The position numbers and the translations under genes are program-made. Under the pieces are notes generated by a model. That model made no database searches and was not told the origin of the DNA. It worked only from the letters and a program-made list of their open reading frames with translations. From NCBI GenBank assembly GCA_902773215.1, contig CACYDQ010000247.1:1-5081 (forward strand): a stretch of DNA of 5,081 nucleotides. The letters are read 5' to 3'. Below, one piece after another: positions 1 through 5,081 of this stretch. Position 1 is the stretch's first letter, and each line of letters opens with the position of its first letter. This stretch comes from an uncultured Spirochaetaceae bacterium (GTDB taxonomy: Bacteria > Spirochaetota > Spirochaetia > Treponematales > Treponemataceae).

Positions 1-1
1 C

Positions 2-388
2 GCGGCAAAATCATTCAGGAACGCCTTGCCGGAAAGGAAGGGAATCAATTCTGATTCCGACTTGTACAGGAATTTTTATGGCAGGTATATAAGCTATGCG
101 TTCGCGGCAAAAGACTATGAGCGCATTTACTCGGCCCTGTCGGATCTTGACGATGAGCATACGACAAGCAGCCAGATGATGCAATTCCTTTACTCCCTGT
201 ATTACCGCGGGAAAATGGAAGGGGAGAAAAAGCAGAAGAATATCGACCAGTACAAGCAGCGGATAATAGATATATACAACGGTCAGAGGGAAGTGCCCCT
301 CAGTGTTGAGGATGAGGAAGCCCAGCAGATTTTTGACAGCCTGGGAAAGCTTCTGCAAGAGAATATAGTTGTCAGGCTGGATCCCTGA
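2..388 (+). CDS. C-terminal part of a paralogue of the downstream exported DUF1266 protein (5' end outside window)
   Basis: The frame is open from the first complete codon at base 2 to the TGA at 386-388, so the gene starts upstream of the window; the TTG at 26 is only an internal leucine. The visible 128 residues align end to end with residues 512-643 of the next gene's product. Shared blocks include NFY, KDY, LYSLYYR..ME, a lysine-rich helix ending KRI, and E.EAQQI.D.LG near the end. The segment is rich in charged and aromatic residues, with a probable amphipathic or coiled-coil helix in the lysine-rich part. No catalytic motif is seen. By paralogy the complete protein probably has a signal peptide and a DUF1266 domain, but neither is visible. 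The next gene starts 42 bp downstream on the same strand with no obvious terminator between, so the two may be co-transcribed. The molecular function is unknown. Confidence 0.85.
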   Translation, partial: AAKSFRNALPERKGINSDSDLYRNFYGRYISYAFAAKDYERIYSALSDLDDEHTTSSQMMQFLYSLYYRGKMEGEKKQKNIDQYKQRIIDIYNGQREVPLSVEDEEAQQIFDSLGKLLQENIVVRLDP

Positions 389-416
389 GGGCTTTGCCGC
401 AGACTTACGATATTCT

Positions 417-425
417 AAAAGGTGG
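417..425 (+). promoter_or_regulatory. Ribosome binding site deciding the start of the DUF1266 gene
   Basis: AAAAGGTGG lies 5 nt before ATG 431. The in-frame GTG codons at 422 and 425 overlap it and so are unlikely starts. The same AGGTGG core precedes the last gene of the window. Confidence 0.65.
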
Positions 426-430
426 TGTAT

Positions 431-2362
431 ATGGATAGATTCGCGAGATTGCCGCGACGGCTTTGCCTTCTGTGCCTGACGTGCCTTTTGTGCCAGGCTG
501 TTTTTGCCAAGGATTTATCGAAGTTCCCTGACTGGAATCCTGAAATTTATCAGACGGAATTTTTCCTTGAGACGAAGGGCAGCCGGAACGAGGCAATGCG
601 GATGTGGATAAGCCGTGTTGAAAAGGATAATAAAGGCGACCCGTCTTTGCCGAACGTGTTCGGAGGAAAGCAAATAAAGCTTCGCGACAAGGAATCTGAT
701 GTCATCGCCAAGCTGGATTCGCTCGACCATCTTGAAAGGGCTGCCGCTCCCGTGCGCTGGACAAAACCCGTCGGTTACTGCGAGAGAAGAAGCATAACTT
801 GCTACCACTATTCCCTGTACAGTTATATCCTTAAGAACGACCCCAGGAGCTGTATTCTTCTATATTTCTCGGATGACGAGTACAATCTTGAGCGCTTCTG
901 CTTGGTTGACCGAGCAGTCCCTTTCAAGCCGGGGGAAGAATTCTTCCTTTATCCGAATGTGTATCCGGCGGACGGTAAGCTTGTGGGTGACAAAAGCGTG
1001 AGCAACTGGAAAAAAGACATCGCAGCCTGGAATGCCCTGTCGGAATACGAGCAGTATTTTTGCATGTTGTCTCTTCCCCTTATCTCGCGCAATGGCCAGG
1101 AAGTGTTCTCGGTGAACCCGGAGCCGGTGACGGACCCCTTCGCGGATATGAGCGAGTCGCAGCGCATCCTTGAGAGCGACTGGCATTGCTCTTCAAGGGA
1201 AGATTTTATCAAGATGATCGGTGACTTCAACAGCCGAAAAGGTTTTACTGCCCCATTGTACGAATCTCTTAGCTGGGTTGTGGACTATTATCCCGGGAAA
1301 ACTGCGGAAGAGATTTCCTGCCTGGAATGCCTGAGCATGGAGAACACAGCAAGTCTTTTCTTTGTCGCCCAGATGAAAAAAAAGCTTGGGGAATACGGTT
1401 TGCTTGCATGGGAAAACAGTAGGGCGCTTGCGGGCTTACGCTGGAGCATCGGCGCGGGCTGGCTGACTGAGCGGGAGGCCATGCAGTATGCCCGCCCTTT
1501 GATTGACGAGCTTTTGGACTGCTACGCCTCCTGGGATGACTACCTTGCCCATTATGTAATCGGGAGGGGGTTCGATATTCTTTTGAAGTGCTATGACATA
1601 TTCGCAAACCAATACTATGTGTTTGTTGATACTCTTAAGTATACCCGTGAATACGAGAGCGATGACAAAGCCCACCAGCTGACATTTCATGGTATCAAGT
1701 TCCCGGCAAAAAAGCAGAACGGGAACCCTGTCCTTTCCTGCAATGACGCTTGGTATGACCCCTCGGAGCTTGCGGCGAAATGGGAGAAGGCCTATGCCCT
1801 TTCCATGAAGAATTATTTCGATCTTCAATCGGGCGATATCATGGAGTTGGAATACTTTTGCGGCATGAAGAGTAAAGTTCCCTGTGCGGCGCTCAAGCGG
1901 ATTGAGATATGCGAAGCAAAGGGAATGTCTGATAAAGATATTTTGCCTTATTATTATATGGCCTTGGATTCAATGCGAAAAATCATACCCGGAAAAAGGG
2001 GCCTTAATTCACATTACGCGACGTATACAAATTTTTACAGTGCCTATCTTACGAAAGCCTTCAACGTAAAGGACTATGATAGTGTGTATGTGCTTCTGTA
2101 TGATCTTGGCGAAGAGTATTCGACGCGCAACAAGTGGCTGTGCCATCTTTACTCCTTGTATTACCGCCTGAGGATGGAAGAAACGAAGAGCGAGCGGAAA
2201 ATCAAGAAGTTCAAGAAGCGGATAGTCGAGCTTGAAAACCAGGCTCGTGACGGAAATTACATAACGGCTGAGGACGATGAAGCCCAGCAAATCGTTGACC
2301 ATCTGGGAGAAATCCTCCGGCGCGGTGTGACGGTCTCTTTCAACAAGCTTGAGGGGGAGTGA
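431..2362 (+). CDS. Exported DUF1266-domain protein, 643 aa
   Basis: I chose ATG 431 because AAAAGGTGG (417-425) sits 5 nt before it. The in-frame GTGs at 422 and 425 lie inside that ribosome binding site. Residues 1-26 form a signal peptide: basic MDRFARLPRR, a hydrophobic Leu/Cys core, then AVFA before KD, a plausible signal peptidase I site. Residues about 30-245 match nothing I recognise. Residues about 249-400 resemble DUF1266: a W.CSSREDF start, then LLAWENSRALAGLRW (324-338), GWLTEREA (343-350) and a YASWDDYLAHYVIGRGFD block (365-382), corresponding to the family's AWD..R...RWG..GYL...EA...SW..Y..GR pattern. Residues about 510-643 are the part shared with the upstream paralogue, with a lysine-rich helix at 584-600. 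The mature protein has many cysteines. DUF1266 has no established biochemical role, so function is unknown; location is probably periplasm or cell surface. Domain call is by eye. Confidence 0.88.
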   Translation: MDRFARLPRRLCLLCLTCLLCQAVFAKDLSKFPDWNPEIYQTEFFLETKGSRNEAMRMWISRVEKDNKGDPSLPNVFGGKQIKLRDKESDVIAKLDSLDHLERAAAPVRWTKPVGYCERRSITCYHYSLYSYILKNDPRSCILLYFSDDEYNLERFCLVDRAVPFKPGEEFFLYPNVYPADGKLVGDKSVSNWKKDIAAWNALSEYEQYFCMLSLPLISRNGQEVFSVNPEPVTDPFADMSESQRILESDWHCSSREDFIKMIGDFNSRKGFTAPLYESLSWVVDYYPGKTAEEISCLECLSMENTASLFFVAQMKKKLGEYGLLAWENSRALAGLRWSIGAGWLTEREAMQYARPLIDELLDCYASWDDYLAHYVIGRGFDILLKCYDIFANQYYVFVDTLKYTREYESDDKAHQLTFHGIKFPAKKQNGNPVLSCNDAWYDPSELAAKWEKAYALSMKNYFDLQSGDIMELEYFCGMKSKVPCAALKRIEICEAKGMSDKDILPYYYMALDSMRKIIPGKRGLNSHYATYTNFYSAYLTKAFNVKDYDSVYVLLYDLGEEYSTRNKWLCHLYSLYYRLRMEETKSERKIKKFKKRIVELENQARDGNYITAEDDEAQQIVDHLGEILRRGVTVSFNKLEGE

Positions 2363-2373
2363 GTCGAGCTCGG

Positions 2374-2396
2374 TTCAAAAGTCGGTTACTTTTGAA
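2374..2396 (+). terminator. Hairpin just after the DUF1266 gene, possible weak terminator
   Basis: TTCAAAAGT (2374-2382) and ACTTTTGAA (2388-2396) form a perfect 9-bp stem with a 5-nt loop, starting 11 nt after the stop codon. The stem is A/T rich and no T run follows, so an intrinsic terminator is possible but not convincing. It could instead be an mRNA 3'-end stabiliser. A short palindrome, CGAGCTCG, lies just before it at 2365-2372. Confidence 0.35.
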
Positions 2397-2417
2397 ACAT
2401 GCTCTTGGTAGCTCCGG

Positions 2418-2471
2418 TTAGAAGAAATAGACGTAGCTCACGCCGAGTGTCAGGCCCCGTTTCTTGCCTTT
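2418..2471 (-). pseudogene. Possible 3' tail remnant of an outer-membrane beta-barrel protein gene
   Basis: On the minus strand, 17 codons followed by TAA (plus-strand TTA at 2418-2420) read KGKKRGLTLGVSYVYFF. An amphipathic alternating strand ending in a terminal phenylalanine is typical of the last strand and C-terminal sorting signal of bacterial outer-membrane beta-barrel proteins. Directly upstream in this frame is a stop codon (TCA on the plus strand at 2472-2474), and the sequence there belongs to the 22-bp direct repeat, so no gene body is present. If real, the rest of the gene was lost when the ATPase segment became joined here. The piece is short, so chance resemblance is quite possible. 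Confidence 0.35.
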
Positions 2472-2492
2472 TCAGACCCGAAAAAATGTAGA
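2464..2492 (+). promoter_or_regulatory. Weak sigma-70-like promoter candidate for the ATPase remnant
   Basis: TTGCCT at 2464-2469 and TGTAGA at 2487-2492 are separated by 17 bp, overlapping the first 22-bp repeat. This would start a transcript about 35 nt before ATG 2536. The -10 element is a poor match. A better-looking TATAAA at 2523-2528 lies only 7 nt before the start codon, too close to serve as -10 for a normal leader. Confidence 0.2.
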
Positions 2493-2522
2493 AAACCTGT
2501 CTTTTTAGGCCCGAAAAAATGT
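2468..2522. repeat. Two 22-bp direct repeats, 33-bp period, upstream of the ATPase remnant
   Basis: The copies lie at 2468-2489 and 2501-2522 and match at 20 of 22 bases. Both have a CTTTT start, an AG.CCCG core and an A6TGT end; they differ only at the sixth base (C/T) and the ninth (A/G). The sequence between and around them is not repeated. The second copy ends 13 bp before the ATG at 2536. Position, length and spacing of about three helical turns suggest paired protein-binding sites (operators) for that gene, but they could also be a small duplication scar. Confidence 0.6.
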
Positions 2523-2535
2523 TATAAAGAGGGAT

Positions 2536-2830
2536 ATGGAGCGTTTTGCACTCGAAAAGCTGAGGAAATGGAAAGAAAATCCCTCGCGTAAGCCCCTTGT
2601 CCTGCTGGGGAGGTACGGAGAAAGCGACCTTTGAGCAGGACTTCCTGCTGCAGAAAGATGCGGACATAGTTCCCGTCGAAGTAAAGGCCGGCGGCAACGT
2701 CCGTTCCCAGAGTCTGAAAGCCTTCTGCGACAAATACAAGCCTGCTGCCGCCGTGCGCTTCTCCCTGCTTCCGTATAGGGAGCAGGGCTGGATGACGAAC
2801 ATCCCCCTGTACGCCGTCTGCAATTTTTGA
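2536..2830 (+). pseudogene. Internally deleted AAA_14/DUF4143-type ATPase gene
   Basis: Two ends of one gene are fused without its middle. The 5' piece starts at ATG 2536 (GAGGG just before it) and reads MERFALEKLRKW then KPLVLLG, the typical N-terminus of AAA_14 ATPases just before the GARQVGKT Walker A loop. The loop is absent: after LLG the frame reads RYGESDL and stops at TGA 2632-2634 (32 codons). The 3' piece, in the next frame, reads from about 2612 to TGA 2828-2830. It contains EQDFLLQ, DADIVPVEVKAGG and a PLYAV tail, the C-terminal nuclease-like segment of DUF4143 proteins, including D, E and K of the D...E.K arrangement. Intact family members are around 400 residues, so some 300 residues are missing. 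These proteins are widespread orphan ATPases of uncertain role. A functional product is very unlikely, although the C-terminal piece alone could be read from TTG 2597. Confidence 0.8.
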
Positions 2831-3048
2831 GCGGCAGCGGGGCGGATTGCGTCTCGTATCCGTCTGCGCCGCTTGATCAGGTTATAGACAACGAGTTTGC
2901 AGTGGACACGGTGCGCTTCTCTGGCGAGACCCTGCGGCTGACTGGTCGGGGGACAGTCTCCGCTTTTTACCGCCTTTTTGCCAAGTTACTTGCCAAATTA
3001 TAGCAGAATCGCAAGTGAATATCCAGAACGACCGGACTGTTTCCGTCT
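2831..3048. other. Non-coding stretch, no gene recognised
   Basis: No frame gives a recognisable protein. A plus-strand frame is open from TTG 2827 to TAG 3001-3003 (58 codons), but its product resembles no family I know and it has no convincing ribosome binding site. A minor 12-bp tandem duplication, TTGCCAAGTTAC then TTGCCAAATTAT (2978-3001, 10 of 12 identical), lies at its end. Most likely this is decayed sequence following the ATPase remnant. Confidence 0.5.
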
Positions 3049-3158
3049 CTCGGGTGCGTGAAGTCCGACCCCCGAATGCGTGAGAACTGTCACTCGGACG
3101 CGTGAAAAGCGTCACCCGGACGCGTGAGAACTGTCACCCGGACGCGTGACAGACTCGG
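3049..3158. repeat. Five-unit 22-bp tandem repeat with hairpin potential
   Basis: Units lie at 3049-3070, 3071-3092, 3093-3114, 3115-3136 and 3137-3158. The shared pattern is C(C/T)CGGACGCGTGA followed by a variable middle and GTCA. Units 2 and 4 are closest, unit 3 differs in the middle, and units 1 and 5 are degenerate at their outer parts, as expected at array edges. The period is not a multiple of 3, so this is not a coding repeat. Each central copy holds GTGA, six bases, TCAC, which can pair; TCAC of one unit can also pair with GTGA of the next across eight bases. Units 3-5 contain the palindrome ACGCGT. There are no unique spacers, so it is not a CRISPR array. Role unknown; protein-binding sites, an RNA structure or a replication-slippage array are all possible. 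Confidence 0.8.
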
Positions 3159-3300
3159 AAGGCCTTGTTTCCTGCGGTGAATTCAGCGAAAGGTAAGGGG
3201 AAACGACGCTGTTTGGCTAAACCGCCCGGCCCGTGGTCTGCAACCCGTCCGGTTGATGGTCTGCTGACAAGAGCTTGATAGGCCGGTGAGCCAATGGACT
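3159..3300. other. Intergenic region before the ankyrin gene
   Basis: I see no recognisable protein remnant, RNA gene or clear promoter here. In particular, none of the three plus-strand frames continues the ankyrin repeat pattern upstream, so the missing N-terminal part of that gene is not simply frameshifted. Confidence 0.45.
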
Positions 3301-3310
3301 GGAGAGGAGG
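3301..3310 (+). promoter_or_regulatory. Strong ribosome binding site before TTG 3318
   Basis: GGAGAGGAGG is a near-ideal Shine-Dalgarno sequence, 7 nt before TTG 3318 in the ankyrin frame. The alternative ATG at 3294 lies upstream of it and has no comparable site, so the TTG is the better start. Confidence 0.6.
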
Positions 3311-3317
3311 AATTTTT

Positions 3318-3740
3318 TTGATAAAAGCGCAGGCTGACATAGAAGCAAAAGATATGCACGGGGGAACAGCCCTGATGTGGGCTGTGAGCGGAAATGCCGT
3401 TGATACTGCATGGCTTTTGATAAAGGCCGGTGCCAGTCTTGAAGCAAAAGGCTCGGTAATCGGTGAAGGTATTGAAATTACGCCTCTCATGTTCGCGGCA
3501 GGAAGTAATTTTGTGGAGGTTTCAAAAGTTCTGATTGAGGCTGGGGCGGATGTGAATGCATGGGGTGTCTTTGGTGATGACATCACACCCCTTATGCTTG
3601 CAGTCTACAGGAATTCTGCGGATGTCGCAAAACTTCTTATTGAAGCTGGGGCCGATGTCAGCGTTGCCGTGAAGTTCCGTTTACGCTACAATAGGTGCAG
3701 TGGTATCATGTATCAGGAGCTGCAGGAGCGATATGAATAG
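3318..3740 (+). CDS. Short ankyrin-repeat protein, possibly N-terminally truncated
   Basis: From TTG 3318 the product is 140 residues (148 from the alternative ATG 3294). It starts in the tail of an ankyrin repeat (IKAQADIEAKD, residues 2-12). Three fuller repeats follow at about 12-45 (GGTALMWAV, LLIKAGASLEAK), 46-81 (TPLMFAA, VLIEAGADVNA) and 82-115 (TPLMLAV, LLIEAGADV). Residues 116-140 are a non-repeat tail. There is no signal peptide, so the protein should be cytoplasmic. Ankyrin repeats bind other proteins; the partner is unknown. Starting in mid-repeat suggests that an earlier, longer gene lost its 5' part and gained the present start, though a strong ribosome binding site implies it is still translated. 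Its stop (TAG 3738-3740) overlaps the nuclease gene start by 8 bp, pointing to translational coupling and possibly a shared role, such as binding or controlling the nuclease before export. That link is inference. Confidence 0.78.
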   Translation: MIKAQADIEAKDMHGGTALMWAVSGNAVDTAWLLIKAGASLEAKGSVIGEGIEITPLMFAAGSNFVEVSKVLIEAGADVNAWGVFGDDITPLMLAVYRNSADVAKLLIEAGADVSVAVKFRLRYNRCSGIMYQELQERYE

Positions 3741-4317
3741 GGACAAAATCTGCTTTGGGAAAACAGCATTTCTCTTTCTTTGCCTTGTTACATTGCTGTC
3801 CGGCGGGCAGCTTCTTGCCGCCGCGGGCAAGACATCCAGTAAGAAGCCACCCCGTGCCGTCTACGAGCCGCTGTACGAGGTCCGTGTCACGAAGGTGGTG
3901 GACGGCGACACGGTGGATGTTGAATTCCTTGGAGAAACGCCACCGGAATGCGATACGTCCTGCCAGAGGATACGGCTCATAGGGGTGGATACGCCCGAAT
4001 ATTACAAGAAGGTCCGCCAGCCCTATGCGGATGAGGCGAAGGAATACACGGGCAAGTGCCTCGGGACAAACATGCGGCTGCAGCTTGACTGGTATACGTC
4101 CTACAAGGACAGGTACGGGAGGCTCCTTGCCTACCTGTACGCGGAGGACGGCAGCATGCTCAACTATGAGCTGGTGCGGAACGGCTACGGCAGGTACTAC
4201 GGCAAGTTCAAGTTCAACAAGCAGAACATGGCCTCTTTCAGCCAGGCAGAAGAGTATGCCCGGGGTCTCTGCCTGGGCCTGTGGGGGCTGGAAGATGAGG
4301 GGGCAAGTGACCGTTGA
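3733..4317 (+). CDS. Exported staphylococcal-nuclease-like (SNase/TNase) endonuclease
   Basis: ATG 3733 gives 194 residues, with AGGAG (3724-3728) 4 nt upstream; an in-frame GTG at 3700 lacks such a site. Residues 1-31 look like a signal peptide: basic MNRDK, hydrophobic FLFLCLVTLL, ending LLAAA before GK. The SNase domain spans about 47-187. The residues matching the catalytic and calcium-binding set of staphylococcal nuclease are all present: D59 in VVDGDTV (D21), R81 in RIRLIG (R35), D86, T87 and E89 in VDTPE (D40, T41, E43), and R130 in DRYGR (R87). The family hydrolyses DNA and RNA with calcium. The C-terminal LW (182-183 region) is also family-typical. Location is probably periplasm or outside the cell, fitting nucleic-acid scavenging or matrix degradation. 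It overlaps the ankyrin gene by 8 bp and is followed after 16 bp by the next gene, suggesting one transcript. Biological role beyond nuclease activity is inference. Confidence 0.92.
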   Translation: MNRDKICFGKTAFLFLCLVTLLSGGQLLAAAGKTSSKKPPRAVYEPLYEVRVTKVVDGDTVDVEFLGETPPECDTSCQRIRLIGVDTPEYYKKVRQPYADEAKEYTGKCLGTNMRLQLDWYTSYKDRYGRLLAYLYAEDGSMLNYELVRNGYGRYYGKFKFNKQNMASFSQAEEYARGLCLGLWGLEDEGASDR

Positions 4318-4322
4318 AAAGT

Positions 4323-4329
4323 GAGGTGG
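4323..4329 (+). promoter_or_regulatory. Ribosome binding site favouring GTG 4334
   Basis: GAGGTGG ends 4 nt before GTG 4334 but 13 nt before the in-frame ATG 4343. The same AGGTGG core at similar spacing precedes ATG 431, supporting the GTG start. Using ATG 4343 would shorten the protein by three residues only. Confidence 0.5.
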
Positions 4330-4333
4330 TGAT

Positions 4334-5081
4334 GTGACCGGTATGGCTAAGATTCTCAAGGAACTGTGCGCGTACCCGACCGAGCGGGAATGGTTTGAAT
4401 TCAAGGAAAACTGGTTAGAGCCCGAACAGCTCGGCACGTATATTTCTGCCCTCTCGAATTCTGCCGCCTCGCAGGGAAGGGTCAAGGCTTACTTTGTCTG
4501 GGGCGTAAACGACAAGACGCATGAAGTCACCGGCACGAAGTTTGACCCTGACTGCGACGTGAAGGGGGAGCCCCTGAAGCATTTCCTTGCCCGGCAGCTT
4601 ACGCCCGATTTGGATTTTGCCTTTGAGGAAGACACTGTAGACGGCAAAAGAATCGTTCTGCTTACGATTCCCGCCGCGAAGACCGTTCCCGTTTCGTTCG
4701 CAAACGAGCGGAACCGGATTGTGGAGCGCAAGGAAGTCTCGCTTTTTGAGGATGAGGCATTCCGCGAGGCCATGATTAACGCTTTCGTCCACAACAGGTG
4801 GGTTGAGGGCAACGAGCCGATGATTTCCGTTTTTTCCGACCGGATAGAGATTCTGTCCCGCGGGCCTATCCCTGCCGGGCAGACAGTTGACGGATTCTTT
4901 GCCGGTGAGTCGGTTCCCGTGAACCAGAAGCTCTCTGAGATTTTCCTTCAGCTCCACATCAGCGAGAAAACGGGGCGCGGCGTGCCGAAAGTCGTGGAGA
5001 AATACGGCAAGGCCGCGTACGAGTTCCGCGAGAATACCATCCTCGTCACGATTCCCTTCCGCTGGATTCATGCGATTGACA
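4334..5081 (+). CDS. AlbA_2 / HATPase_c_4 protein (putative DNA-binding, Schlafen-like), 3' end outside window, apparently lacking the usual middle
   Basis: The frame stays open from GTG 4334 to the window end (249 codons). A TGA at 4322-4324 closes it upstream. Residues about 1-120 resemble an AlbA_2 (Schlafen AlbA_2) domain: EREWFEFKENW (17-27), YISALSNSA (36-44), a YFVWGVND strand (53-60) and IVLLTIPAA. Residues about 130-243 resemble HATPase_c_4: FREAMINAFVHN (143-154, with the E...N of the ATP-binding N box), DRIEILSRG (169-177) and EKTGRGVPKV (211-220). Full-length relatives, often mislabelled as RecG helicase, have a long intervening region of perhaps 150 residues or more; here the two halves meet at about residues 121-127 (4694-4714). 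The reading frame is intact, so a shortened or chimeric protein may be made. Such proteins are thought to be transcription regulators or defence-associated; the substrate is unknown. It follows the nuclease gene by 16 bp, so shared transcription is likely. Confidence 0.82.
   Translation, partial: MTGMAKILKELCAYPTEREWFEFKENWLEPEQLGTYISALSNSAASQGRVKAYFVWGVNDKTHEVTGTKFDPDCDVKGEPLKHFLARQLTPDLDFAFEEDTVDGKRIVLLTIPAAKTVPVSFANERNRIVERKEVSLFEDEAFREAMINAFVHNRWVEGNEPMISVFSDRIEILSRGPIPAGQTVDGFFAGESVPVNQKLSEIFLQLHISEKTGRGVPKVVEKYGKAAYEFRENTILVTIPFRWIHAID

Noticed and set aside
422..430. GTG 422 or GTG 425 as start of the DUF1266 gene
   Set aside because: Both codons overlap the Shine-Dalgarno sequence of ATG 431, and the signal peptide begins naturally at MDRFARLPRR.
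2386..2823. Minus-strand frame of 145 codons across the ATPase remnant
   Set aside because: Its internal repeat (FSGLKRQ twice) only mirrors the 22-bp direct repeats, and the plus strand carries recognisable ATPase ends.
2827..3003. Frameshifted extension of the ATPase C-terminus (one base lost in the T run at 2824-2828)
   Set aside because: DUF4143 proteins normally end close to the PLYAV motif reached at 2830, and the 58-codon continuation resembles no known family.
3049..3158. CRISPR array
   Set aside because: Units follow one another with no unique spacers, are only 22 bp, and no cas gene is in the window.
3049..3158. Integron attC-like recombination sites
   Set aside because: The short regular units lack the conserved attC core sites and long imperfect stem, and there is no integrase.
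3562..3591. Inverted repeat GGGGTGT / ACACCCC as a terminator
   Set aside because: It lies inside the conserved ankyrin coding sequence, has a 16-nt loop and no T run.
3706..4485. Minus-strand open frame of 259 codons
   Set aside because: It overlaps the nuclease gene, whose catalytic residues are all conserved on the plus strand; this is a shadow frame.
4415..5071. Long minus-strand open frame
   Set aside because: It is the shadow of the plus-strand AlbA_2/HATPase_c_4 gene, whose motifs are clear; the minus-strand product has no recognisable motifs.

Overview
The window looks like an accessory, partly decayed stretch of a bacterial chromosome with roughly balanced base composition. A host-associated spirochaete of the Treponema type is my best guess. 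It rests on the combination of an exported DUF1266 family in tandem, remnants of an AAA_14/DUF4143 ATPase, an ankyrin/thermonuclease pair and an AlbA_2-type gene. This is inference from gene content; no rRNA or tRNA is present to confirm it.

Layout. Bases 2-388 hold the 3' end of a gene whose product matches the C-terminus of the next gene. Bases 431-2362 encode an exported 643-residue protein with a central DUF1266 domain. The two are neighbouring paralogues, same strand, 42 bp apart. From 2363 to about 3317 (roughly 950 bp) there is no intact gene, but the stretch is structured. It contains a small hairpin, a possible minus-strand 3' tail of an outer-membrane beta-barrel gene, two 22-bp direct repeats 33 bp apart, an ATPase gene that has lost its middle (N-terminus and C-terminus now abutting in different frames), and a five-unit 22-bp tandem repeat at 3049-3158.

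From 3318 onward there is a tight plus-strand cluster. It begins with a short ankyrin-repeat protein that appears cut off at its N-terminus. The next gene overlaps it by 8 bp and encodes an exported staphylococcal-nuclease-like protein with all catalytic residues. After 16 bp comes an AlbA_2/HATPase_c_4 protein, which runs off the window and seems to lack the usual middle part of its family.

Taken together, three genes (ATPase, AlbA_2 protein, ankyrin protein) look shortened relative to their families, and a tandem family lies next to them, so recombination and gene loss have shaped this locus. The best candidates for undescribed biology are the exported DUF1266 tandem family, the ankyrin-nuclease pair and the 22-bp repeat array. 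No complete defence or mobile system is visible.
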